Notes under the pieces: model-generated
What the model was told of the DNA's origin: nothing
The model's input: only the letters and a program-made list of their open reading frames with translations
Databases searched by the model: none
Translations under genes and position numbers: made by a program
Shown here: positions 36,017 to 45,228 of the stretch, in pieces
Numbering within the stretch: position 1 is the stretch's first letter
Layout: each line of letters opens with the position of its first letter
NCBI GenBank assembly: GCA_005223125.1
Contig: NJBH01000016.1
Location: forward strand, 24,022 to 88,021
Origin: Promethearchaeota archaeon Loki_b32
GTDB taxonomy: Archaea; Asgardarchaeota; Lokiarchaeia; Sigyniarchaeales; SOKP01
Direction: 5' to 3'
Length of the DNA: 64,000 nt

Positions 36017-36334
36017 TTATGGCTTTTTTGGTTTTGGACACCCATGATCATGGGCAATTTTACAATCTGGTTTACTTTTTAAACCCGGGCAAGGTTTACA
36101 TTTGACATCTCGTAACATTTTAACAACATCATCGACTTCCATACCTAATTCCTCATCTTCATCTTCGTCTTGCAACATATCATCTTTGATTTTACTAAGA
36201 TCATAATCTAAATCTTCTTCCAAATTATCATTCCAATCATCTAGATCTATCACTTCATCTCCATCTTCATCCTTTTTTCCATCAGGAATTTCATAATCTT
36301 CATCTTCACTTGGAACTCTCTTTTTTTTCGCCAT
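36017..36334 (-). CDS. Highly acidic small protein with Cys/His-rich C-terminus
   Basis: 105 residues. After MAKKKRVP nearly the whole middle (residues ~9-75) is Asp/Glu-rich, and the last 25 residues are CKPCPGL, CKIAHDHGCPKPKKP, a candidate metal site. No homologous family is recognised. The acidic tract would suit binding to a basic partner such as a histone-like or ribosomal protein. Stop at 36017, ATG at 36334. Confidence 0.6.
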   Translation of the reverse strand: MAKKKRVPSEDEDYEIPDGKKDEDGDEVIDLDDWNDNLEEDLDYDLSKIKDDMLQDEDEDEELGMEVDDVVKMLRDVKCKPCPGLKSKPDCKIAHDHGCPKPKKP

Positions 36335-36452
36335 AGTTCTTACTCACAATTTTAATTGATTTTTACTTGGTAATTTTTTAAATATATAATCTTTGTTAAA
36401 ATTTAATTTTATTTCGATTTTACAATAAGAAAAATTAAATTAAAATTGCCTT

Positions 36453-38549
36453 TTAACTGAAATCGTTTTTTAGTATATCATCTAATTGATTTATTAAACC
36501 TATATTATTGTGTAATCGGTTATATAATTTTTTTATTTTGGTTAAAATAGAATCTAATTCATTTAATGAATAGACTTTATAATTACCTATATCAAATCGA
36601 GGAATTAAAAATTTAAATGGAATTTTTTGTGGTTCTATATTTAAATCTAATAAATCTCTTAATAAATAATAATCTAAATTAGACTCTAAGAAAAATTCAT
36701 CTAAAAACAATAATTTCACTAAGGAATTGCTTAATCTTTTAAAAAATTTAAGATAAATTTGTATTTGATTATAGTATTTATTGTTAAATCTCTCTAATTC
36801 AGGATTTTTTACAATTTCAGACTCTTTTGAGTCAAGATCATATATTAATTGTGAAAGCAGTTGTAGGATTTTTCCCAATTGTGATAAAAACAAAGGAAAT
36901 TTACTTGGTAATGGTAATCTTTTAATAAAGCTACCATTGAATCTTAGATAACCTCCAGCCATATGTAATGTACTAAACAGTGTTTTAAACACCAAGTCTA
37001 ATAAGTTTGAATTTAGAATGGTTAAAAGCCCGAATAATTGATCAGTATTAAACGAATCAATCTTTATAAAATAAAGACCTGTTATATTGGTAAATATCCC
37101 CGGATCGTAACAGCATGTTAAACATTTCGCGATTTCCCTAAAGATTAGTTTTTCGCAACTAAGAGCGCTCCAAATATGTTCAAAACTAGTATTATAATTA
37201 AAAAATGAAATTTCAATATCTTTCCCCGCAATTTTTATTCTTTTGTTAAATTTGACATGATATTTTTCAATATTTCCTGTTCCAATTAATAACAAATCAT
37301 TATCAGATTGGCGTTCATCACTTACATTATCAAAGTGTTTTCTATATTTTAAAAAACCAAATGGTCGATATATGATTTTTAAATCTTTAACAGTTTCAGC
37401 AAAGGTTTTAAAGTTTTTAAATAGATATGTGATTAATTTAATATTTCCTGAGATTGGAATTACATTAGAAGGAAATTTATGAATTACGTTTTGATGGAAT
37501 TTTATAGTTCTAATATTACTATTTTCAAGTAATTCATCCATACCATTGAAGATTCTAACATTTACCTCTTGTTCCTCACTTTGTTTACCTTTTTTTAAAG
37601 TTAGGATAATAGGATATGTAGCTGTATTTTGAAATATTGGTATTGACGAGATATTTACGATTTCTTTAATTTCTGATTCATTTAATAATAGTTTTCTGAT
37701 TTTAATACCATAATCTGCAGATAAGAATTTATTAGGTAAAATAAATGAGAGATATCCATTATTTTTTAATAATTCTAAAGATCTCTCAATAAATATTATT
37801 GAAAGGTCAAATAAACGAAACGCTGTTTTAAATCTTTTAGTTATTTTTTTCTTAAATTCTATATCTTTAATCTTTTTATTTTCTACATAAGGAGGATTTC
37901 CAATTATTATATCGAATTTGTCAGACCTAAATTCTAAGAGAAAATCAAAGTTGAAAATATTAAATTTTAAATCGAATTTATCAATAATTTGGTTAAAATT
38001 TGTAAGGTTTAGACTCTTTAAGTCTATATTATGAAGGATAGATAGGTCCACATTAGTAGATATAAGCCATTTTATTAACCTCAATTTTGAGATAATATAA
38101 GCAGAGTTATCAATTTCAATTCCATAAAGATTTTTCTGAATTATTGCTTTTTTTATATCATAATCAGATAATTCTGGGTTTAAAATTCGATATAATTGAT
38201 ATAATTTTTCAGCTATAGTTATCAAAAATCTCCCAGAACCACAGGAGGGGTCCAAAATCCTTATATTTTTAATTTTTTTAATTAAATTCTCTTTCACTTT
38301 CTGATTTTTTATTTTTAAAGGAATTATTCCGTCTAAATTCTTTAAGTTTTTATTTAGATTTTGAAAATCTATGATTTTTTCATAGTAAATTCTGAAAATA
38401 TTAGAGACAATATAATCTACAAGTTCTTTTGGAGTATAAATTATCCCTAGACTGCGACTAACTTCTTTTTCAAGAAATTTTTTATTTTCAAAATTTTCAA
38501 TATGCTTCTCAATATAGGTTAATAACTTATGAGTCAGTGATTCTTCCAT
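36453..38549 (-). CDS. Adenine-specific DNA methyltransferase (Eco57I/TaqI-like), orphan
   Basis: 698 residues. SAM motif I LDPSCGSGRFLITIAEKL near residue 95 and the catalytic motif IIIGNPPYVE near residue 214 (NPPY type, N6-adenine). Then ERSLELLKNNGYLSFILPNKF and a long C-terminal region resembling the target-recognition domain of TaqI/type IIG enzymes (AGGYLRFNGSFIKRLPLP). No obvious PD-(D/E)XK endonuclease domain precedes the methylase, and no restriction gene is adjacent, so it is likely a solitary methyltransferase or the remnant of a system. Divergent from the phosphatase gene. Confidence 0.88.
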   Translation of the reverse strand: MEESLTHKLLTYIEKHIENFENKKFLEKEVSRSLGIIYTPKELVDYIVSNIFRIYYEKIIDFQNLNKNLKNLDGIIPLKIKNQKVKENLIKKIKNIRILDPSCGSGRFLITIAEKLYQLYRILNPELSDYDIKKAIIQKNLYGIEIDNSAYIISKLRLIKWLISTNVDLSILHNIDLKSLNLTNFNQIIDKFDLKFNIFNFDFLLEFRSDKFDIIIGNPPYVENKKIKDIEFKKKITKRFKTAFRLFDLSIIFIERSLELLKNNGYLSFILPNKFLSADYGIKIRKLLLNESEIKEIVNISSIPIFQNTATYPIILTLKKGKQSEEQEVNVRIFNGMDELLENSNIRTIKFHQNVIHKFPSNVIPISGNIKLITYLFKNFKTFAETVKDLKIIYRPFGFLKYRKHFDNVSDERQSDNDLLLIGTGNIEKYHVKFNKRIKIAGKDIEISFFNYNTSFEHIWSALSCEKLIFREIAKCLTCCYDPGIFTNITGLYFIKIDSFNTDQLFGLLTILNSNLLDLVFKTLFSTLHMAGGYLRFNGSFIKRLPLPSKFPLFLSQLGKILQLLSQLIYDLDSKESEIVKNPELERFNNKYYNQIQIYLKFFKRLSNSLVKLLFLDEFFLESNLDYYLLRDLLDLNIEPQKIPFKFLIPRFDIGNYKVYSLNELDSILTKIKKLYNRLHNNIGLINQLDDILKNDFS

Positions 38550-38652
38550 CTAAATATAACTTTTAATCTTAATTTCCTTTATTTATAAAAACATTAGAAA
38601 CTATAATAAAAATAATTGACCTAATATAATAAAGTTAAAACATACTATTATC

Positions 38653-39561
38653 TTGAACTTTGATTTGAATGAAATCTCACTTTTACCAAATTTAATAAAC
38701 AAACCAGAAAACATCTCAAAATTGAAGATTGATGAAATCTCAAAAATATTAAAGACAGTTAAAAATATTTTGGAAGAGGAAAATTTACTCATAAAATTCA
38801 GTATTAAAGAAAAAGCTGAGGAAGTTTATGTGATAGGTGATATCCATGGAAACTTAGAAACACTAATGAAATTAGTCGAAATCATTAATAAAAATAACCC
38901 TAAAATCATCATTTTTTTAGGAGATATCGTTGATCGAGGACCAAAACAATTTGAGTGTTTATTAATTGTTTTAGCTTTAAAGATTCTTTATCCATCCAGA
39001 TATTATTTTTTAAGAGGAAATCATGAAACCGTAGAAATGAATCAAATTTATGGTTTTTTTCAAGATTTTATTCATAGATTCAATGATAAAATTAATTTCA
39101 ATGAGATTTTAAACATTTACAATGTACTTCCATTATGCGCGTTAATTAATGAAACAATTCTATGTCTACATGGAGGAATTCCGCAAGATATTGATATCTT
39201 AAAGAGACTAGAGGATCTTAAAGGAAAAGATTTCAATAGAGTATTTAAATCAATAGAACAAGGAATAGTTCAAATTATGTGGAATGATCCCAAAGATGGA
39301 TTAACAGGTTTTTCAAATAGTTTTAGAGGTCCAGGAATTAAATTCTATGGAATCGAAGCTTTTGGGAATTTTATGAAAGCAAATAACCTTAAATATCTTA
39401 TAAGAGCACATGAATGTTTTCCTGAAGGATATAGATGGTTCTTTAATAAAAGATTATTATCGATATTTACTTCTGCGAATTATAGAGGATTTTATGCTCC
39501 AAACCCAGCATCTTATGCTGTTATCAAAAATAATGAAATAATTCCAAAATTTATAGAATAG
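38653..39561 (+). CDS. PPP-family serine/threonine protein phosphatase, PP1-like
   Basis: 302 residues with the full PPP metal site: GDIHGN (62-67), GDIVDRGPKQ, RGNHETVEMN, CLHGGIP, and late IRAHECF and FTSANYRGFY. The last two correspond to the eukaryotic PP1/PP2A/calcineurin motifs RAHQ/E and SAPNYCG. It hydrolyses phosphoserine/threonine with two metal ions. The only initiator in range is TTG at 38653. Close to a RIO2 kinase and Lsm gene, but on separate promoters. The PP1-like body is complete; no regulatory domain is attached. Confidence 0.9.
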   Translation: MNFDLNEISLLPNLINKPENISKLKIDEISKILKTVKNILEEENLLIKFSIKEKAEEVYVIGDIHGNLETLMKLVEIINKNNPKIIIFLGDIVDRGPKQFECLLIVLALKILYPSRYYFLRGNHETVEMNQIYGFFQDFIHRFNDKINFNEILNIYNVLPLCALINETILCLHGGIPQDIDILKRLEDLKGKDFNRVFKSIEQGIVQIMWNDPKDGLTGFSNSFRGPGIKFYGIEAFGNFMKANNLKYLIRAHECFPEGYRWFFNKRLLSIFTSANYRGFYAPNPASYAVIKNNEIIPKFIE

Positions 39562-39644
39562 TCAATTAATTTCTGAATGAAGATTTCTCTATTTTAAGAA
39601 ATATAGTCTAAATGAAGATTAAATTAATACGAAAATTTCTTTAT

Positions 39645-39908
39645 TTATGTGATTTGAGTGGCATCTGGTTTTATGAAGAGAAGATTATTCCCACGGATGA
39701 AAATTTCATTATATTTAGCCACAGGCGTGCCTTCTAACAATTCAGTGCAATCTTCTAAGATGAGATTCATGTATGCGTCGATTTCCTTTAATAATCCCCT
39801 ATATTCCGTTCCATCTTTTAATCTGAGTAAAATTATTGAGCTTTGAGCTGCTTGAAGGATAGATAAAGGGTTTTTTGACCTTTGTTGATTATTGTTTCGA
39901 CTTGACAT
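39645..39908 (-). CDS. Sm-like (Lsm) RNA-binding protein
   Basis: 87 residues with Sm1 (IILLRLKDGTEYRGLLKEID, then YMNLILEDC) and Sm2 (IFIRGNNLLFI) motifs. Lsm proteins form heptameric rings on U-rich RNA. A ~15-residue Asn/Gln-rich N-terminal extension precedes the fold. Single gene with an AT-rich upstream region. Confidence 0.93.
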   Translation of the reverse strand: MSSRNNNQQRSKNPLSILQAAQSSIILLRLKDGTEYRGLLKEIDAYMNLILEDCTELLEGTPVAKYNEIFIRGNNLLFIKPDATQIT

Positions 39909-40011
39909 TTTAAATTAACAAAATTATTATTATATTTATTGAAAAGATAATTTAAAGATAGAATTATTTAAATTAAAACCTTACGACATTAAAAGTCAAG
40001 ATAAAATTCGT

Positions 40012-40635
40012 TTGGTTATTATCTTGGAAGAACATTCTAAAAATCATGATAAAAAGAAAAAGATAATCGATAAATACAATTCATCATCATTTTTCTATGA
40101 TAAAAGGTACAGAGCAATACAAGAAGAAAAATATGAAATTGTCTTGAATAATTACATAGGAAATGAGAAACTCATATTAGATATGGGTTGCGGTACAGGT
40201 TTGCTTTTTGAACATATCATAAAGTTGATATTAGAGAGAGAAGTAATAAGAATTAACTATGTAGCATTAGATATTTCTTGGAACATGCTTTTAGAATTTA
40301 AATCGAAAATTTTTAATTTGAAAAAGAGAAGATTTTCTCCAAATTTAATTTTAGCCGATATAGAATGCCTACCTTTTAGAGAAAATATCTTTTTTTCAAT
40401 TTTTTCACTTACATCTTTCCAAAATTTACCCCATATCCACAAGGGTCTTCTTGAGTTGTTCAGAGTAAGTAAGAACAAAGCTGATTTCAAATTTTCAATA
40501 TTAAAGAAGAATTTAGAATTAGAATTACTGTTAGAAATATTAAGACCAATTATTAAAGATTTGAAAGTTATAAAAAAAGAAAACTTAGAAGATATTATAG
40601 TTCAGGGAAGATTGTTAAAAAATCGAGTATCTTAA
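40012..40635 (+). CDS. Class I SAM-dependent methyltransferase (type 11-like)
   Basis: 207 residues. SAM motif I ILDMGCGTGLLFEHIIKLI near residue 54, acidic motif II VALDISWNMLLEF, and ILADIECLPFRENIFFSIFS. N-terminal YNSSSFFYDKRYRAIQEEKY matches small archaeal methyltransferases of unknown target. Start TTG at 40012 or TTG at 40024; no ATG nearby. It ends 2 bp before the convergent RIO2 gene. Confidence 0.83.
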   Translation: MVIILEEHSKNHDKKKKIIDKYNSSSFFYDKRYRAIQEEKYEIVLNNYIGNEKLILDMGCGTGLLFEHIIKLILEREVIRINYVALDISWNMLLEFKSKIFNLKKRRFSPNLILADIECLPFRENIFFSIFSLTSFQNLPHIHKGLLELFRVSKNKADFKFSILKKNLELELLLEILRPIIKDLKVIKKENLEDIIVQGRLLKNRVS

Positions 40636-40637
40636 AT

Positions 40638-41516
40638 TCATTTTTTATAAAATGAATTAAGAATCTCATCTACATTACTTTCAATTTTAAATTTTTTAGT
40701 AAAATAGTTACAGATATTACCTATATCTCTTTCTAAAAGTGAATTGGCATTAGGATGATCAATTGGAACCCATTGCAACCAATCAATTATAAGAAAATTA
40801 CCTTTGTTATCTAAAACGATGTTAAATTCCCCCAAGTCTCCATGTATCATTTTCCCCTTTTTATAGATTATTCTCAGTTGTTTAATGATTTTATTAAAGA
40901 TTTTCATGGGACTTTTTATAGTTTTAAAATAAACCAACTCTTTTCCTCTCAAATATGACATTATAATTATATGTCTGTTATACGAAATTGGCTTTGGGGT
41001 GTTTAATTTAAATTTATAGATTTTTTCAAGAGCTTCGTATTCCTTTTTGGCCGCAAGTCTATTTATATAGAGCCAAGAGAGATGACCGCGATTACCAATA
41101 AGATCTCGTAGCTTTTTAACATTTTTAAAACTGGTTCTCCCTATTCGATATATCTTAGCTGCATAAATATCTCCATCATCATTCATACAGCTGTATACAT
41201 CTGATTCTTTGCCTTTACCTATTAGAGGTCCCAATTGGCTAATGATGTTTTGTTCTACTAATGTATGCAAAGCAAGTAGATCATAAGCTTTAGAATTAAG
41301 AGTGTATGCAATTTCATGTTTAGAAGCATCTCTAAATATTAAATCGAGTTTATGAACCTTTTTTAGACGAAAGAGCGTTTCTTCCATCTTATATCTCGAA
41401 TAGAATTTTATATTACTCACGGTAACATACTCTGATCTTTTCATCCCAATTTCAATTGCCATTAGTATTCTAAGATCTTCTTTTTCCAGTTTAGTAAGCA
41501 GATTTGCTACTTCCAC
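40638..41516 (-). CDS. rio2: RIO2-type atypical protein kinase
   Basis: 292 residues. The N-terminal winged helix (~residues 1-85) is the mark of Rio2. The kinase core has the phosphate loop IGKGKESDVYSC, ion-pair lysine in YAAKIYR, catalytic loop MIHGDLGEFNIVL and metal motif IIDWLQWVPIDHPNA. The metal loop reads IDW rather than the common IDFPQ, while the following HPNA and ERDIGN blocks fit Rio2. RIO2 acts in small-subunit ribosome maturation. It precedes the gelsolin-like membrane gene's 3' end by 7 bp on the same strand, so the two could share a transcript. Confidence 0.9.
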   Translation of the reverse strand: MEVANLLTKLEKEDLRILMAIEIGMKRSEYVTVSNIKFYSRYKMEETLFRLKKVHKLDLIFRDASKHEIAYTLNSKAYDLLALHTLVEQNIISQLGPLIGKGKESDVYSCMNDDGDIYAAKIYRIGRTSFKNVKKLRDLIGNRGHLSWLYINRLAAKKEYEALEKIYKFKLNTPKPISYNRHIIIMSYLRGKELVYFKTIKSPMKIFNKIIKQLRIIYKKGKMIHGDLGEFNIVLDNKGNFLIIDWLQWVPIDHPNANSLLERDIGNICNYFTKKFKIESNVDEILNSFYKK

Positions 41517-41523
41517 ACTTATT

Positions 41524-42309
41524 TCAGCTAATAAATTTTCGATATGTTTTGAAAAATGATATCAATTTATATAAATTTGGTACTTCAAAAATCAGCATTG
41601 CAATTAAAATCACCAATAAGAAGATGAAAATATCTGTCTGTAATATAAAGTAACTAGTTAAAGTTGAACCTTCTTGAAATAGAAATAAAAAAATTCCTTG
41701 GTTTAAATACAATATTAATCCAATGGTGATAATTAACCCATTTACTGAAAAGATTATAACTTGATTTTCATTCTCAATTATTCCAATCACTATATTTATG
41801 GAAAATAAGATTAACGTTATAAATATGAGAAATTTTGAATTTTCAATCCAAGAATTGTACGTTGTACTATTTACTTGATAAATCCCATTAGATATTTGCC
41901 AAGCTAAAGATGAGCTTAAATACAAAAACGAGAGAATTGGTAATAAAATTGCAATTAGTATTGAAATACTGTAAATCCGTATTGTTGTAAATCTACTAAA
42001 TTTCAATACTTTTTTCTTTCCTATTTTCATAGATTCCACCAAAGAATCAATCTTTTCTTGAATTTCATTAGGGAAATTTTTTTTTACCATGACGATTTGG
42101 ATGCTTAAATCTGAAAAGTTAGCGATTAATTCTTTTATTTGTTTATATCCTTTCCTAAATTTATCTTTACTGCTTTTTGAACCGCTCCATAGATAGATAG
42201 TCTCTTTATCTTCATCTAAAATTGCACAAATATCATGTGATAAAAAGCGGTGTTCTTCTTCTAACCAATGAGATTTATTTTCATCAAATATGAAGGTTTT
42301 TATCATCAA
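41524..42309 (-). CDS. Gelsolin-like domain protein with four membrane segments
   Basis: 261 residues. Residues ~22-90 match the gelsolin/ADF-H pattern: LSHDICAILDEDKETIYLW, then SGSKSSKDKFRKGYKQIKEL and IQIVMVKKNFP, equivalent to the beta-strand with an aromatic plus WxG.xAs..E..ka of gelsolin repeats. From ~107 there are four hydrophobic segments (~107-130, 158-181, 185-207, 222-247). Gelsolin-type domains in Asgards bind actin; here the domain would face the cytosol from a membrane anchor. The match is by eye and single-domain. Start ATG 42309 or the adjacent ATG 42306. The gene lies upstream of rio2. Confidence 0.65.
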   Translation of the reverse strand: MMIKTFIFDENKSHWLEEEHRFLSHDICAILDEDKETIYLWSGSKSSKDKFRKGYKQIKELIANFSDLSIQIVMVKKNFPNEIQEKIDSLVESMKIGKKKVLKFSRFTTIRIYSISILIAILLPILSFLYLSSSLAWQISNGIYQVNSTTYNSWIENSKFLIFITLILFSINIVIGIIENENQVIIFSVNGLIITIGLILYLNQGIFLFLFQEGSTLTSYFILQTDIFIFLLVILIAMLIFEVPNLYKLISFFKTYRKFIS

Positions 42310-42421
42310 ATCTCTACTTATTTTAACTATAATTCACTTTTATTTTTTTCTATAACTTATTGGCACTCTAAAATTAGATAAAAAAATAAGAGAATTTTAA
42401 ATTATCCTTTAATTTGGTGGA

Positions 42422-43321
42422 CTAATGATTTTCAAGCCTGCTTTTTATTTCTTTCCACACGTTCTTAATATTTTCTTCATAAATTTTAGTTGTTGTATCA
42501 TCAATGGATTTGAATCTTTTTTGAGCACTCAAATAATCTATAATTGGTTTTCTTTTAGATGATTCTAAATATCTCTTACTTGGTTTTGATAGTTCAAATT
42601 TACCATTTATAACTTCATAAAGAGGCCAAAATCCTGTTTCATTTGCTAGTCTACCAATAATCATTGTATTCTTTGGTTCGTAGCCCCATCCAGGGGGACA
42701 AGGGGATAGAATATGGAAATATTTTGTACCTTTTATATTCTTGACCCTTTTAAATTTTTCAAATAAATCAAGAGGGTAAGCAGCATTAGCTGTAGCTATA
42801 TATGGGATGCCGTGTGCTTCTAATATTTTAGGCATATTTTTTTTTCTAACTTTTTTTCCCTCAGGTGTTGTAGTTGTTCGAACACCAAGTGGGGTTGAAC
42901 CACTCCTCTGAACACCTGTATTCATATACGCTTCATTATCATAACATGCATAAATAAAGTTTGTTCCCCTTTCTGCTGCACCACTAAGAGCTTGTATTCC
43001 TATATCTGTCGTTCCACCATCTCCTGCAAAAGCAAGAACAGTGATTTCATCTGCCAAACCTTTATCTTCCAATGAAGCTAAAATTCCAGACGCTGAAGCT
43101 CCTGTTGTCGCAAAAGGTGTATGATAAACCGATATTTTCGTTGAGCAAAATCCCTGCATGCCATGTAACACGGTTAAACAAGATGCTGGTACCGTTGTTA
43201 TTGTTTTAGCTCCTAAAGCTTTCAGTGCAATTCTATAGATCAACGCCATTCCGCATCCCGCGCAAGCACGAGTGCCTGGATAGATAAATTCCTCTTCTGG
43301 AAGATCCATAACATTAACCAT
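42422..43321 (-). CDS. porB: Pyruvate:ferredoxin oxidoreductase, beta subunit
   Basis: 299-residue thiamine-diphosphate subunit of the 2-oxoacid:ferredoxin oxidoreductase. It has CAGCGMALIYRIALKALG at the N-terminus, the ThDP motif GDGGTTDIGIQALSGAAERG and DNEAYMNTGVQRSGSTP. The last gene of porD-porA-porB, 6 nt after porA. Oxidises pyruvate to acetyl-CoA + CO2 with reduced ferredoxin, the electron source for the Hdr bifurcating system. Pyruvate is the likely substrate from the GVQRSG-type loop, but other 2-oxoacids cannot be excluded. Confidence 0.94.
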   Translation of the reverse strand: MVNVMDLPEEEFIYPGTRACAGCGMALIYRIALKALGAKTITTVPASCLTVLHGMQGFCSTKISVYHTPFATTGASASGILASLEDKGLADEITVLAFAGDGGTTDIGIQALSGAAERGTNFIYACYDNEAYMNTGVQRSGSTPLGVRTTTTPEGKKVRKKNMPKILEAHGIPYIATANAAYPLDLFEKFKRVKNIKGTKYFHILSPCPPGWGYEPKNTMIIGRLANETGFWPLYEVINGKFELSKPSKRYLESSKRKPIIDYLSAQKRFKSIDDTTTKIYEENIKNVWKEIKSRLENH

Positions 43322-43327
43322 TATTTC

Positions 43328-44620
43328 TCACCCACTTTTAAAATAAGTCGATTCATCATAATCACTCAATTCATCTAATCGTAAACCTAAAAATTCAGTT
43401 TTATTAGTAAATATTCCTTGTTTAAATTCATTTAACGCATTATGAACACCAGTAATGATATGTTCAGTTTTTACATCTCTACCACCTAAGCCAACAATAA
43501 AACCCTTAATATTCGGTCTATTTTTTAATCCATAAAGTGCAGCTTTTAATTCATATGATAGGACGCCTTCATATCCATATCCAATATCTTTATCAAACAC
43601 TATAATATTTTCTATATCTTTGAAAAATTGCCTTAATTCCTCTGCTGGGAACGGCCTAAATAGTTTCAGAATTATTAACCCAATTTTAAGCCCTTCAGAT
43701 CTAAGTTTATTAATTGCAACTCTTGATTGAGACGCTACTGACCCCATTGCAAATATTATTATATTTGCATCATCAGTTTTAATTGTTTTTAATACTCCAT
43801 TTCCATAGGATCGACCGAATCTTTTAGCAAATTCATCATGCACCTCTTTAATTATATTAATTGAATTTTCTAAAGATCTTTGAAGAGCATATCTGTATTC
43901 ATAATAACCGGGAGCTGTTCCTTCTACTCGTTTTACAATGTGTGGTGTGGTTACTGGATCGATCCCTTTTACCTGGGAAATGTCAGAGAGATTTATATGG
44001 TGATTAAGAGGTGGTATAAAATTATCGATTTTTTCCTGATTCTCTAATTTAACTGGTTGGGCAGTGTGTGAAGTAATATATCCGTCATATCCACATACAA
44101 CGGGCAAAAATAATCGAGGATCTTCAGCAATCTTGAATGCTTGGAGATTTGTATCATAAACTTCTTGGTTATTTTCACACATGAATTGTATCCACCCAAC
44201 ATCCCGAATAGTTATAAAATCTTGATGATCTGTCCAGACACTCCAAGGCGCTCCAAGACTTCTTGTTGCTAGATTAAGAACAATAGGTAGTCTATTCCCT
44301 GAAGCCCAAGGTAACATTTCATACATCAACTCGAGACCATGGGCAGATGTTGCTGTAGCTACTCTAGATCCTGTTGCAGAAGCCGCACATAAAACAGCCA
44401 TCGCGCTATGTTCAGACTCGACTTTTACAAATCTTGCTTTTAATTTTCCTTCTGAAATAAATTCAGCGATTTTTTCAACAACAGGACTTTGAGGTGTTAT
44501 TGGGTAGGCGGAAACAACCCCAACCCTTGCTTGTCGAATTGCATGTGCTGCAGCATGATTTCCAGTTAACATAATTATGTTTTCTTTAATTTCAGTCTTT
44601 TCTTGTTCACTAACATTCAC
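43328..44620 (-). CDS. porA: Pyruvate:ferredoxin oxidoreductase, alpha subunit
   Basis: 430 residues. GNHAAAHAIRQARVGVVSAY at the start, KVESEHSAMAVLCAASATGS and WTDHQDFITIRDVGWIQF are PorA hallmarks. A GTG start at 44620 overlaps the porD stop by 4 nt (GTGA), showing translational coupling. Forms the core of the enzyme with PorB, PorD and the PorG encoded separately at 47160-47750. Confidence 0.94.
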   Translation of the reverse strand: MNVSEQEKTEIKENIIMLTGNHAAAHAIRQARVGVVSAYPITPQSPVVEKIAEFISEGKLKARFVKVESEHSAMAVLCAASATGSRVATATSAHGLELMYEMLPWASGNRLPIVLNLATRSLGAPWSVWTDHQDFITIRDVGWIQFMCENNQEVYDTNLQAFKIAEDPRLFLPVVCGYDGYITSHTAQPVKLENQEKIDNFIPPLNHHINLSDISQVKGIDPVTTPHIVKRVEGTAPGYYEYRYALQRSLENSINIIKEVHDEFAKRFGRSYGNGVLKTIKTDDANIIIFAMGSVASQSRVAINKLRSEGLKIGLIILKLFRPFPAEELRQFFKDIENIIVFDKDIGYGYEGVLSYELKAALYGLKNRPNIKGFIVGLGGRDVKTEHIITGVHNALNEFKQGIFTNKTEFLGLRLDELSDYDESTYFKSG

Positions 44621-44916
44621 TCAGGGTTCACCTCTTCCATTTTTATAGCTTTAACAGGACATTCTTCCATACAAATTCCACATCCTTTACAATATACTAA
44701 GTCGATTTCTGGAGGAATGGTTCTCGTCACTACAGCCTCGGGACAATAAAGCCAACAATTAAAGCAACTAGGTTTTCCAGATTTTACTGGGATACATTTG
44801 TTTAAATCTATAATTGGTTTTTTTGAACTCCAAGTTCCAGTTTTACCTGCTTCACCAATTACAGGTTTTTGAACTGAACCTAATATTTTTTGATAATCTT
44901 TTTTTGAATCAGTCAT
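44617..44916 (-). CDS. porD: Pyruvate:ferredoxin oxidoreductase, delta (ferredoxin) subunit
   Basis: 99 residues with two 4Fe-4S motifs in the PorD arrangement: CIPVKSGKPSCFNCWLYCP and CKGCGICMEECPVKAIKM. N-terminal TGTWSSKKPIIDLNKC is typical. First gene of the porDAB unit, ending inside the porA start. Confidence 0.93.
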   Translation of the reverse strand: MTDSKKDYQKILGSVQKPVIGEAGKTGTWSSKKPIIDLNKCIPVKSGKPSCFNCWLYCPEAVVTRTIPPEIDLVYCKGCGICMEECPVKAIKMEEVNPE

Positions 44917-45228
44917 CTATACATCAGAAATAGTTATAATTAGATTCTGTATGAAATCAAACGTAGATAAATTTTTAATTCTTACCATTTATAAAAATAA
45001 AAGTCTAGCCAAATTTCACTTATTTCATTAAGAATTGCATTAATAACATTAACACAATTAAGGAATATTGAGCATAAGATAATACTTAATTTTATATAAA
45101 AAATAAATACTTGATACTTCATTAAATTCATAGGAAAAAGTTACAATTTTTGAGATTCTTAAGTTATCATTTGGAGTATTGTGTTTTTTATTTAAAACTT
45201 ATAGTAAACTAGCAGGTTATGGAAAAAA
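44917..45228. other. Divergent spacer between porD and the PAS kinase
   Basis: About 310 bp, roughly 78% A+T. A TATA-like TTTATAAAAAT lies at 44989-44999, ~75 nt before porD. No operator-like repeat or RNA structure is seen. Being the control region of both porDAB and the kinase, it is the place to look for mutual regulation. Confidence 0.4.
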
